Below are positions 9,059-18,005 of a stretch of DNA of 64,000 nucleotides, piece after piece. The DNA comes from JBOGXA01 sp050694175. GTDB lineage: Bacteria; Actinomycetota; CADDZG01; WHSQ01. Within the stretch, counting starts at the first letter, position 1. Every line of letters starts with the position of its first letter. The translations under genes and the position numbers were made by a program. The stretch spans positions 1 through 64,000 of the forward strand of contig JBOGXA010000001.1 in NCBI GenBank assembly GCA_050694175.1, written 5' to 3'. The notes beneath the pieces were generated by a model, which worked only from the letters and a program-made list of their open reading frames with translations, searched no databases and was not told the origin of the DNA.

Positions 9059-9076
9059 CGCCCGATGCATCGGGCG
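9059..9076. repeat. Perfect 18-bp palindrome over the tsaE start codon
   Basis: CGCCCGATGCATCGGGCG is a perfect palindrome. The tsaE ATG (9065-9067) lies in its left half. As RNA it could fold into a short hairpin or pair between molecules and hide the start codon; as DNA it is a symmetrical protein site. Function is unknown. Confidence 0.6.
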
Positions 9077-9631
9077 CTGATCGTCTCGTCCCACTCTCCC
9101 GATGAGACTCGCATCCTCGGAGCGTCGCTGGCGCCCATGCTCGTGCCCGGAGACGTGATCAGCCTGAACGGCGATCTCGGCGCGGGCAAGACCGTTTTGG
9201 TCCAGGGGCTTGTAGCGGCCTTGGGGGCCCCCGGCCGAGTGACCAGCCCCACATTCACGATCGTGCACGAGTACCTAGCCCGATTCCCGGTCGTGCACGT
9301 CGATGTGTACCGCCTCGACTCCTTCCAGGAGGTTCTCGATCTCGGCTTCGAGGAGTTCTTCGATCCGGGAGCCATAATGCTGGTGGAGTGGGGGGAGGCG
9401 GTCGGCCCCCTGCTTCCACCTCGCCATCTCGAGATCGACATCCGCAGGTCGGTGGACGCGGCTCGAGTCGACGACCGGGACGTCGCTTTTCGGCCCCGGG
9501 GTGACGAGTGGGCCCGAAAGCTCGAGGGGATGCGTAAGACCGCCGAGACCCTGCTCGCCGCGGCGGCGGCCGATGAGGTGAACGGAGAGCGCTTCTCGTA
9601 CGCGCCCATGCGCGCGACACGCGACCATTGA
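9065..9631 (+). CDS. tsaE: tRNA threonylcarbamoyladenosine biosynthesis ATPase TsaE
   Basis: A P-loop ATPase that works with TsaB and TsaD in t6A37 modification of ANN-decoding tRNAs. Walker A is GDLGAGKT near residue 41, followed by the family block VTSPTFTIVHEY and a VDVYRLD strand. It is 188 aa from ATG 9065; the C-terminal ~35 residues extend past the usual ~150-aa core. The upstream part of the open frame overlaps the glycosylase gene and is not family-like. The start lies in a perfect palindrome. It heads the tsaE-tsaB-rimI-tsaD run. Confidence 0.94.
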   Translation: MHRALIVSSHSPDETRILGASLAPMLVPGDVISLNGDLGAGKTVLVQGLVAALGAPGRVTSPTFTIVHEYLARFPVVHVDVYRLDSFQEVLDLGFEEFFDPGAIMLVEWGEAVGPLLPPRHLEIDIRRSVDAARVDDRDVAFRPRGDEWARKLEGMRKTAETLLAAAAADEVNGERFSYAPMRATRDH

Positions 9632-9662
9632 GGGGTCCGGCCCGCGCGAGTTGGGAGGGTTG

Positions 9663-10373
9663 ATGCTGGTCCTGGGCATCGAGACCTCAACGCCTCAGGT
9701 GAGCGTGGCCATCGGGTCCGAGCAGGGTCTCGTGGCCAGCGCGATGGTTTCGCGCGGCGCGGATACCAGTGAGTTCCTGCTCCCGGCCATACGGTTCTGC
9801 CTCGATGGTGTCGGCCTCGATTTCCGCAACCTCGGGGGTGTCGCCGTGAGCCTGGGCCCGGGGCTTTTCACAGGGATGCGAGTCGGTGTGGCGACCGCCA
9901 AGGCTCTCGCGCACGCTCTGTCGGTTCCGATCGTGGGGATGGCGAGCCTGGATCTGGTCGCGTACGACGTCCGGTACTCCTCAAAGGCCATCTGCGCGGT
10001 TTTGGATGCCCGGCGCAACGAGGTCTTTCATGCCTTCTACCGGCCGTCCCCGGGTGGAATCCAGCGCATGACCGAGTACGCCGTAGAAACGCCGGAGCGT
10101 CTCGCCGCCGGGATCTCGTCCCGCCCGCGTGACGTTCTGCTGGTGGGGAACGGTGCGCTCCTGTACCGGGACGTGTTTGAGAGTTGTGGCTCCGTGATAG
10201 AGCTCGCGTCGATAAACCACTCGTTCCCGGACGCCCAGGCGCTGGTGGAGCTGAGTGTCCCGAGAATTTTTCGTGAAGACTTCGATTCCCTGTACGAACT
10301 GAAGCCCCTTTACCTACGCCGATCGGCCCGGCGCATCGACTGGGAACGTATTCGAGGGAGAAGGACGGCGTGA
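9663..10373 (+). CDS. tsaB: tRNA threonylcarbamoyladenosine biosynthesis protein TsaB
   Basis: A non-catalytic ASKHA-fold partner of TsaD in t6A synthesis. The protein (236 aa) begins MLVLGIETSTPQVSVAIG, the family N-terminus, and has the GPGLFTGMRVGVATAKALA block near residue 65. ATG 9663 has a GGGAGG site at 9654-9659, which favours it over TTG 9651. Its stop overlaps the rimI start by one base (TGATG). Confidence 0.95.
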   Translation: MLVLGIETSTPQVSVAIGSEQGLVASAMVSRGADTSEFLLPAIRFCLDGVGLDFRNLGGVAVSLGPGLFTGMRVGVATAKALAHALSVPIVGMASLDLVAYDVRYSSKAICAVLDARRNEVFHAFYRPSPGGIQRMTEYAVETPERLAAGISSRPRDVLLVGNGALLYRDVFESCGSVIELASINHSFPDAQALVELSVPRIFREDFDSLYELKPLYLRRSARRIDWERIRGRRTA

Positions 10374-10927
10374 TGGCGGTCGCCCGCGAGCGCGGACGCT
10401 ATTTCCTTCCGGACCTCGAGATCACGCGGATGCGACGCCGTCACCTTCGGAAAGTCCTGTCGATCGAAGGACGGGTATACCCGCGGCCATGGAGCGCGTC
10501 GCTGTTCCTCGCCGAATTGTCCCAGCGGAACGCGCGCGCGTACATGGTTGCCAAGCACGGCAACGAGGTCGTGGGCTACGCGGGAATGATGTTCACGGGG
10601 TCGGATGCCCACGTGACGAACATCGCGGTCGATCCAGACTTCCACGGATACAAGGTGGGGTCGCGACTTCTTCTGACGCTCATCACGGAGGCGATTGCGC
10701 GGGGCGCCGAGTCCATCTCTCTTGAAGTACGTGCGTCGAATCGTATTGCGCAGTCGATGTACGAGAAGTTTGGCTTCAAAGGTGCGGGCGTGCGCAGGGG
10801 CTACTACATCGAGACCAATGAGGACGCGCTCGTGATGGTCGTTGAGAGCGCGCACTCAGCCGAGTTCCGCGTGATGTTGCAGACGGTCCGAGAGGAGCTC
10901 GATCGCTTGGGCGGCGGCCGTGCCTGA
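10373..10927 (+). CDS. rimI: Ribosomal-protein-alanine N-acetyltransferase RimI-like
   Basis: A GNAT acetyltransferase of 184 aa, probably acetylating the N-terminal Ala of ribosomal protein S18 as in RimI. Acetyl-CoA-binding motif A is read in VTNIAVDPDFHGYKVGSRLL, and LEVRASNRIAQSMYEKFGF is the typical RimI C-terminal block. About 25 extra N-terminal residues and a ~25-residue tail extend the core. GTG 10370 is an equally possible start. It is translationally coupled to tsaB and overlaps tsaD by 8 bp. Assignment relies on both motif and context. Confidence 0.88.
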   Translation: MAVARERGRYFLPDLEITRMRRRHLRKVLSIEGRVYPRPWSASLFLAELSQRNARAYMVAKHGNEVVGYAGMMFTGSDAHVTNIAVDPDFHGYKVGSRLLLTLITEAIARGAESISLEVRASNRIAQSMYEKFGFKGAGVRRGYYIETNEDALVMVVESAHSAEFRVMLQTVREELDRLGGGRA

Positions 10928-11993
10928 GCTGTTGACCGCGCCCAGTCCGGCGGCAACGGAGCTCCCGCTCGGGGATTGGGACGAGAGCTCGCTGGTGCTC
11001 GGTATCGAGACCTCCTGCGACGAGACCTCGGCCGCGGTCGTCAAGGGAGGCCGGGAGATCCTGTCCAACGTCGTGGTATCGCAGGAACGTCTGCACGGGG
11101 AATACGGCGGCATCGTCCCCGAGATCGCGGCTCGCGCGCACGTCGAGGCGCTCACGCCCGCGATCGGCGAAGCGCTCTTCCGCGCGGATGCAACCTTCTG
11201 GGACCTTGATGGGATCGCGGTGACTCTTGGTCCGGGGCTGATCGGTTCGCTTCTTGTCGGCGTCGCCGAAGCGAAAGCTATTGCCGCAGTCCTGAACGTG
11301 CCGTTCGTTGGTGTGAACCACCTCGAAGCCCACCTGTACTCGAATCTGATCGCGGATGCGGACGCGGCCTTTCCCGCGCTCGCGTTGATCATCTCGGGCG
11401 GGCACACCTTGCTCGTCCACGCCCGCGGCCACGGCGACTACGACGTACTTGGTGGCACCATCGACGACGCTGCCGGTGAGGCTTTCGACAAGGTCGCTCG
11501 CTTCCTGGGACTCGATTACCCGGGGGGGCCCGAGATCGACCGGCTCTCGTTGTTGGGCGATCCCGTCGCCGTGGCCTTCCCCCGCGCCCTTGTCGACGAG
11601 GACGGTTTTGACGTCTCGTATTCGGGGCTGAAGACGGCGGTGATCAACTATGTTCGCAAGGTCGAGGCGTCCGGCGGGGCCGTGTCGATTGAGGACGTCG
11701 CGGCGTCGTTCCAACGGGCCGTGGTGGACGTCCAGGTTGCCAAAACGATGGCCGCGCTCGGCCGCTATCCCACCGACCGCGTGTTCCTGTGCGGCGGCGT
11801 GGCCGCGAACTCCGGCCTCCGGCAGGGTCTCGCCGAGGCGTGCACTTCCGCGGACGTCAGCCTTTACGTGCCGCCCCTCGAGCTGTGTACCGACAACGCG
11901 GCGATGGTGGCGGCCTGCGGCGCCGCGATGCTGAAGCGTGGGATCGTGATGGGCCTCGACGTGTCGCCGGACCCGAATCTGCCCCTCGCCTGA
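10920..11993 (+). CDS. tsaD: tRNA N6-adenosine threonylcarbamoyltransferase TsaD
   Basis: The catalytic subunit of t6A synthesis, transferring the threonylcarbamoyl group to A37. The protein is 357 aa. Family signatures are LGIETSCDETSAAVV after a ~25-residue N-terminal extension, the metal-binding HLEAHLYS, SGGHTLL, DDAAGEAFDKVARFLGL, and GGVAANSGLR near the C-terminus. The start is GTG 10920, 8 bp inside rimI. The tsaE-tsaB-rimI-tsaD set supplies TsaE, TsaB and TsaD; tsaC is not in the window. Confidence 0.96.
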   Translation: MPELLTAPSPAATELPLGDWDESSLVLGIETSCDETSAAVVKGGREILSNVVVSQERLHGEYGGIVPEIAARAHVEALTPAIGEALFRADATFWDLDGIAVTLGPGLIGSLLVGVAEAKAIAAVLNVPFVGVNHLEAHLYSNLIADADAAFPALALIISGGHTLLVHARGHGDYDVLGGTIDDAAGEAFDKVARFLGLDYPGGPEIDRLSLLGDPVAVAFPRALVDEDGFDVSYSGLKTAVINYVRKVEASGGAVSIEDVAASFQRAVVDVQVAKTMAALGRYPTDRVFLCGGVAANSGLRQGLAEACTSADVSLYVPPLELCTDNAAMVAACGAAMLKRGIVMGLDVSPDPNLPLA

Positions 11994-12012
11994 TTACTCG
12001 GGAGGCGAGCAT

Positions 12013-12041
12013 TTGACCCGGCCCCCGGGGGACGCTATCTT
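12013..12041 (+). promoter_or_regulatory. Probable sigma-70-type promoter of groES-groEL
   Basis: TTGACC (12013-12018) and TATCTT (12036-12041) are separated by exactly 17 bp. The -10 hexamer abuts the left arm of the CIRCE operator, so a bound HrcA dimer would block polymerase. Assignment is from consensus and geometry. Confidence 0.75.
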
Positions 12042-12067
12042 TAGCACTCAGAAAGGTTGAGTGCTAA
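12041..12067. promoter_or_regulatory. CIRCE operator (HrcA site)
   Basis: TTAGCACTC (12041-12049), nine bases, then GAGTGCTAA (12059-12067): an exact match to the CIRCE consensus. HrcA represses chaperonin genes through this element and is relieved by heat or misfolded protein. It lies 31 bp before the groES start. hrcA itself is not in the window. Confidence 0.97.
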
Positions 12068-12098
12068 AGCAGCCGGTTTTGACTCTCAGGAGGTAGAC

Positions 12099-12404
12099 AT
12101 GCCGACGACAACCGCGACCGCCATCAAGCCGCTCGAGGACCGCATTCTGGTCCGCCCCGAGGAGGGGGAAGAGACCACGGCGTCGGGCATCGTGATCCCC
12201 GACACGGCCAAGGAGAAGCCGCAGGAGGGCACCGTCCTCGCCGTCGGGCCGGGCAAGCGCAGTGACACCGGTGACCTCATCCCGATGGAGGTCAAGGCAG
12301 GCGACCAGGTCATCTACTCCAAGTACGGCGGCACCGAGATCAAGGTCGAGGGCGAGGATCTGTTGATTCTGTCGGCTCGCGACGTGCTCGCGATCCTCGG
12401 CTGA
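12099..12404 (+). CDS. groES: Co-chaperonin GroES
   Basis: A 10-kDa lid of the GroEL chamber, 101 aa from ATG 12099 with an ideal AGGAGG site (12089-12094). The family sequence is clear: IKPLEDRILVRPEE, the mobile-loop region TTASGIVIPDTAKEKPQEG, and DLLILSARDVLAIL at the end. The GTG further upstream in this frame overlaps the CIRCE element and is not the start. It is controlled by the CIRCE/HrcA site and is followed by groEL after 102 bp containing a hairpin. Confidence 0.97.
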   Translation: MPTTTATAIKPLEDRILVRPEEGEETTASGIVIPDTAKEKPQEGTVLAVGPGKRSDTGDLIPMEVKAGDQVIYSKYGGTEIKVEGEDLLILSARDVLAILG

Positions 12405-12431
12405 TCTCGTAGGACCCACAATTCATGCGGT

Positions 12432-12454
12432 GGCGCAGGGACTCATCCTGCGCC
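12432..12454 (+). other. Intercistronic hairpin between groES and groEL
   Basis: GGCGCAGG (12432-12439) pairs with CCTGCGCC (12447-12454) around a 7-nt loop. No T run follows, so it is more likely a processing or stability stem, or a partial attenuator, than a full terminator. Confidence 0.5.
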
Positions 12455-12506
12455 CCTCGCGACCGCTCGGAGAAAGAGGAATAGGAAGAATGAAAGGGAG
12501 AGGCCA

Positions 12507-14135
<1,629 letters not shown>

Positions 14136-14141
14136 AAACCC

Positions 14142-14180
14142 TTGTGAGTTTCACGGGAATATAGCCCGTGGTACTCACAA
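14142..14180 (+). terminator. Long hairpin after groEL
   Basis: TTGTGAGT (14142-14149) and CACGGG (14152-14157) pair with CCCGTG (14165-14170) and ACTCACAA (14173-14180), giving 14 base pairs with one 2x2 internal loop. It starts 7 bp after the groEL stop. No T tract follows directly. Confidence 0.65.
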
Positions 14181-14196
14181 ACGATGCAGTAATTGT

Positions 14197-14238
14197 CTGC
14201 CCCACCCGGCACAATGGACGGGTGGGGCAGTCTCTTTT
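14197..14238 (+). terminator. Intrinsic terminator with T-rich tail
   Basis: CTGCCCCACCC (14197-14207) and its perfect complement (14220-14230) form an 11-bp stem with a 12-nt loop, followed by TCTCTTTT (14231-14238). This is the best intrinsic terminator in the window. The probable start codon of the next gene (GTG 14222) lies in its 3' arm. Confidence 0.75.
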
Positions 14239-15004
14239 CGGGCCCGATTCGATGATGTGGCGGGTCAACCGCGAGGCGGTCCTGCTCGTGGGGGGCCGGG
14301 CCGCGCTCTTGATGCAGCTCGCCCATCCGCTCGTCGCCGCCGGCGTCGACCATCACTCACGATTCCAAGCGGACCCGCTCGGCCGGCTCCGCCGGACGAT
14401 GGAGACAGTTCACGAGATCGTCTTCGGGGACGAGACGAGCGCGCGGGCCCGGGTCGAGGCGATCAACGCGATCCACGATCGCGTGCACGGACTCTCCGCT
14501 GAGGGACGCCCCTATCATGGGCGCGATCCCTACCTGTTGCTGTGGGTCTACGCCACGCTCGTCGACGCGTCGGTGCGTGTCTACGAAGCCTTCGTCGAGG
14601 CGCTGCCGGATGCGGACTCTGTTCGGTACTACGAGGAGTCGAAGGTCGTAGGTGAGATGTTCGGCATCCCCCCCGAGGTCATGCCGTCGACGCTGGAAGA
14701 CCTGCGGGCCTGGATGCACAGGCGGGTCGATAGCGGTGAGATCGCGGTCACGCCCACCGCCCGACGCCTCGCCCGGCCGCTGCTTCTGCCCGTGCCGCTG
14801 GTGCCCGGCCGATTCGCCAAGCTCACGGCCCTCCTCCCGGCCGCCCTGCTCCCCCCTCCCATTCGCGATGGCTACGGGCTGGCCGCGGGTCCTCTTCCCC
14901 GACTGGCGCTGGCGGCGGTGGGACGTGCGTTCCGTTCCGCCCGCCCGGTAATCCCCGACGTGCTGGTCACTTTCCCCGCGGCGCGGGCCGCGGGGGCCCG
15001 GTAG
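14222..15004 (+). CDS. MpaB/DUF2236-family oxygenase-like protein
   Basis: A protein of about 260 aa of the DUF2236 family, related to rubber oxygenase and MpaB, which are haem b proteins. Family blocks are LFGPDSMMWRVNREAVLL, LMQLAHPLVAAGVDHHSRF, a RLRRTMETVHEIVFGD segment and DPYLLLWVYATLVDAS. Many relatives read WVHATL where this has WVYATL, so a haem-ligand assignment cannot be taken for granted. The start is uncertain: GTG 14222 (in a hairpin arm) gives a full family N-terminus, ATG 14252 a shorter one. There is no signal peptide. The substrate is unknown. Confidence 0.82.
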   Translation: MGQSLFGPDSMMWRVNREAVLLVGGRAALLMQLAHPLVAAGVDHHSRFQADPLGRLRRTMETVHEIVFGDETSARARVEAINAIHDRVHGLSAEGRPYHGRDPYLLLWVYATLVDASVRVYEAFVEALPDADSVRYYEESKVVGEMFGIPPEVMPSTLEDLRAWMHRRVDSGEIAVTPTARRLARPLLLPVPLVPGRFAKLTALLPAALLPPPIRDGYGLAAGPLPRLALAAVGRAFRSARPVIPDVLVTFPAARAAGAR

Positions 15005-15043
15005 AGCTCGTCACACATCCGATGGTTTCGCGATCGACATGCC

Positions 15044-16186
15044 CTAGGCATATCGCCTTGCGGAAAGAACGGTTAGGGGAGATACCATCGGGTCGACCGG
15101 GCTCCCGTTCACGCGTACCTCGAAGTGAAGGTGGTCACCCGTGCACGAGCCCGTGCACCCGACGTAGCCGATGACCTGGCCCTGGCCCGCGGCCGCGCCC
15201 GATGAGGTGTTGAAGCCCGACAGGTGGGCGTAGAGGGTCGAGATGCCGCCCCCGTGGTCGACGATGACGGTGTTCCCGTAGCCCGAGTACGACGATGCAA
15301 GGATCACTCGCCCGCCCTTAGAGGCAACGATGGGCTGGCCCGTGTAGCCGTCGATGTCGATCCCGGTGTGCATCCGGCCCCAGCGGCTTCCGTAACCGGA
15401 CGTGACCGGGCCATTGAGAGGCCATATGAACCCGGCCCCCGACTCGCCGAGGCTTGACACCGACCGCTGCGCCTGCGCGGCGACGATCTCGTCGCGGAGC
15501 GCGGCAGCCTCGGCGGCGAGATCACCCTCGCGGTTATCCAAGTGATCGATGTCGCCGGCCAGCCGTGCGTACCTGGCGTCGAGGGTCTTCTTGCTGGCAT
15601 CGAGCTCGGCGAGCTTGTCTCCTCGCACCTTGCGATCCGTGCTCAACTCCGCCTTCTTTGCCAGCAACTCCTGGTTTTGTTGTTGGATTTCGACCTTGAG
15701 CCGCCCGTACTCGATCAGCGCGCCGGTGTTCTCCTCCGCCGCGATTCCGAGCAGCTCGACGCGCCGGTCGAGCTCCGCAAGCGATTTCGATTCGAGCAAC
15801 GCCGCGATGGTGTCGGCGTCGTCGGACTTGTAGAGCAGAACCGCCTGGGCGGTGGCCCGGTCCTCGACCGCATCGATCCGCGCCTGGGTCGCCTCGATGC
15901 GGGCGCGGACCTCTACCACGTCGGCCTGGACTCTGGCGATGTCGGCATCCAGTTTGTTGATCTCGATTTGCAAACGGTTGATCGCGGACTCGAGGGCCCG
16001 AATCTGGGCCTTGGTATCGCCCGCAAGCGTCCGCTTTGACTCGAGCTGCTGCCGGACGCGGCTCAGCTCGCTCTGGGTCTTTTCGAGGTCGTTCCTGGAG
16101 CCCGCCGAAGATACGACCGCGGGGACAAAAAGGGTGGCGAGGATGGTTGCGGCGATGACGACGCGGCTGGACCTCGGTCCTTTCAA
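15044..16186 (-). CDS. Secreted coiled-coil M23 peptidase (EnvC/NlpD-like)
   Basis: A peptidoglycan-directed protein of about 380 aa. A signal peptide (VVIAATILATLFVPAVVSSAG) starts ~9 residues after the proposed TTG start (16186, preceded by GGGAG). A long coiled coil follows (about residues 30-250). The C-terminal M23 domain has the zinc motifs MHTGIDIDG and HLHFEVR. The layout matches EnvC-like amidase activators or endopeptidases that act at division; the intact zinc ligands suggest a catalytic enzyme. GTG 16264 is an alternative start adding 26 polar residues before the signal. It is divergent from sat. Confidence 0.88.
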   Translation of the reverse strand: MKGPRSSRVVIAATILATLFVPAVVSSAGSRNDLEKTQSELSRVRQQLESKRTLAGDTKAQIRALESAINRLQIEINKLDADIARVQADVVEVRARIEATQARIDAVEDRATAQAVLLYKSDDADTIAALLESKSLAELDRRVELLGIAAEENTGALIEYGRLKVEIQQQNQELLAKKAELSTDRKVRGDKLAELDASKKTLDARYARLAGDIDHLDNREGDLAAEAAALRDEIVAAQAQRSVSSLGESGAGFIWPLNGPVTSGYGSRWGRMHTGIDIDGYTGQPIVASKGGRVILASSYSGYGNTVIVDHGGGISTLYAHLSGFNTSSGAAAGQGQVIGYVGCTGSCTGDHLHFEVRVNGSPVDPMVSPLTVLSARRYA

Positions 16187-16400
16187 TCTGTCTCCCAACG
16201 ATCGACTTAAGTCTGTCTGTCTGTCGGGGCGGTCTTTCGTTCGTGCCCCTCCGCCCGTTACCACGCCCCCCGGGCACCCCCGATCACCGGCCCGTGCCGG
16301 CCTCGGGACAGATCGCGGGGCATCCTGCCATATCGTGCCGGGCTAGGCAAGGACTTAGTACGAAGTAACCAGTCCAAGCCCTCTAGGAGTCTCGACGGGC

Positions 16401-16433
16401 CGCGAAGAAATCTTCGAGGGCGCGAAGAAATCT
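16401..16433. repeat. Pair of 13-bp direct repeats, 20-bp period
   Basis: CGCGAAGAAATCT occurs at 16401-16413 and again at 16421-16433. The first copy also forms the inverted repeat CGAAGA-AA-TCTTCG. The pair lies in the intergenic region between the M23 gene and sat (16187-16710), with copies on one face of the helix. They may be an operator. In the rest of this region I see a small hairpin at 16605-16619 and the sat ribosome site, but no recognised riboswitch. Confidence 0.55.
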
Positions 16434-16710
16434 GCCGTTGAGGTATTGCCCCCCGACTCAGAGGCCCCTAAAGTCCCCACTGCATCCGTTGAGTTGTAAA
16501 CCGGTTTCGGCCGGGAAGAAGGCTCGGCGGGTGCATTTTTTGTGCCGTCCGCTGGTCAGCGGGCCCCCCGAGCTGATACCCTAGAGTGCTATAGGAGTGT
16601 AGGCGGAGCGCCACGCTCCTTCCAGGAGGGGAGGTCGCCGCCTCGGTGACGGCCGTGGGCGGAACCCTCCGGCTCGAGGAGACAGACCGCAACCTTTCGG
16701 AAGGAGACCT

Positions 16711-17895
16711 ATGCCCGGCACGCTCAAAGACGTCCCCGGAATCCCACCGCACGGTGGCGCCTTGGAGACCCGTCTCGCCACGCCCGAGGAGTGCAACGAC
16801 CTGCTCGCCGAGGCGTCGCGGCTCCCCGCGATCGAGGCGAAGGCCCGCCGGGTCCTGTCCGATCTCGAACTGCTCGCGGTCGGAGCGGTCTCCCCCAACC
16901 GAGGTTTCATGACCCGCGCCGACTACAAGTCCGTGGTCGAGGACATGCATCTCGAGTCGGGCCTGGCGTGGAGTCTCCCCATCACCCTGTCGGCAACCGA
17001 TGACGAGGTCGCGGCGCTCCCTCCGGGCGCGCGGGCGGCCATCGTCCACGAGGGCCGCCCCGTGGCGGTTGTCGACGTCGAGGAGGTCTTTGACTACGAC
17101 GCGGCCCGCGAGGCCGAGCTCACGTACCGGACCACCGATGTAGACCATCCCGGGGTGGCATACCTGCTTGCGCAGGCGCCCCATTATGTCGCCGGTGAGG
17201 TGACGGTCCTCGAGAACGTGTTTGCCCATGAGTTCGGGAGCTACCGCCGCACCCCGCTCGAGCTCCGAGGGCAGATCGCGACGCGGGGGTGGAAGACCGT
17301 GGTCGCATTTCAAACCCGAAACCCGATCCACCGGGCACACGAATACCTCACCAAGTGCGCGCTCGAGACCGTGGACGGCCTCGTCATCCACCCGCTCGTA
17401 GGCGGGACGAAGGGCGACGACATCCCGGCCGAGGTCCGCATGCAGTGCTACGAAGCGCTGATGGCCAATTACTACCCGCAAGATCGCGTGATCCTGTCGG
17501 TGTTTCCCGCGGCCATGCGGTACGCGGGGCCCCGGGAGGCAATCTGGCACTCGTTGCTGCGCAAGAACTACGGGATGACCCACTTCATCGTCGGGCGTGA
17601 CCACGCCGGTGTCGGTGACTACTACGGGACCTATGATGCACAGTTGATTTTTGACGAGTTCGAAGCCGGCGAACTGGGCATCCAGCCTCTCAAGTTCGAG
17701 CACTCCTTTTATTGCAAGGCCTGCGAGGGTATGGCGTCGGGCAAGACCTGCCCTCACGACGCGGAGCATCACGTGCATCTTTCGGGAACGCAGGTCAGGC
17801 AGATGCTCACGGAGGGTCGGGAACCGCCGCATGAGTTCTCGCGACCCGAGGTGGCGCGCATCCTGATAGAGGCCGAACGGGCAAAGTCGCAGTAA
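16711..17895 (+). CDS. sat: Sulfate adenylyltransferase (ATP sulfurylase)
   Basis: This enzyme makes adenylyl sulfate (APS) and pyrophosphate from sulfate and ATP. The 394-aa protein is the single-chain Sat type, not CysD/CysN. The active-site motif FQTRNPIHRAHEYL is near residue 200 and GRDHAGVGDYYG near 295. The segment YCKACEGMASGKTCPH supplies the zinc-binding cysteines of this class. The ATG has an AAGGAGA site at 16701-16707. It heads the group sat / phosphatase-fold enzyme / cysC / PHP, so APS is probably routed to PAPS. No APS or PAPS reductase is in the window. Confidence 0.95.
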   Translation: MPGTLKDVPGIPPHGGALETRLATPEECNDLLAEASRLPAIEAKARRVLSDLELLAVGAVSPNRGFMTRADYKSVVEDMHLESGLAWSLPITLSATDDEVAALPPGARAAIVHEGRPVAVVDVEEVFDYDAAREAELTYRTTDVDHPGVAYLLAQAPHYVAGEVTVLENVFAHEFGSYRRTPLELRGQIATRGWKTVVAFQTRNPIHRAHEYLTKCALETVDGLVIHPLVGGTKGDDIPAEVRMQCYEALMANYYPQDRVILSVFPAAMRYAGPREAIWHSLLRKNYGMTHFIVGRDHAGVGDYYGTYDAQLIFDEFEAGELGIQPLKFEHSFYCKACEGMASGKTCPHDAEHHVHLSGTQVRQMLTEGREPPHEFSRPEVARILIEAERAKSQ

Positions 17896-17905
17896 GGAGG
17901 GGGTT

Positions 17906-17948
17906 GGGGGGAACCAGTGAGGCGGCCTGGGCCGCCGGGGTTCCCCCC
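17906..17948 (+). other. Compound hairpin between sat and the phosphatase-fold gene
   Basis: GGGGGGAACC (17906-17915) pairs with GGTTCCCCCC (17939-17948). Inside it GGCGGC (17921-17926) pairs with GCCGCC (17931-17936) around a CTGG loop. This very stable structure starts 10 bp after sat and ends 57 bp before the next start. It lacks a T tract and could attenuate or protect the sat mRNA. Confidence 0.6.
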
Positions 17949-18005
17949 GACGGAGAGCGGGGAGCTCGGAGGGCAACACGCTCGGAGAGGAAGAATAGGA
18001 GAGAG

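Noticed and set aside
14551..14580. WVYATL instead of WVHATL in the MpaB-like protein as a lost haem ligand
   Set aside because: I cannot confirm from memory that the His is invariant in this subgroup, so I noted it in the annotation but do not claim novelty.
16434..16710. SAM- or SAH-type riboswitch before sat
   Set aside because: Short look-alikes occur, but neither the order of conserved blocks nor the pairing pattern fits.
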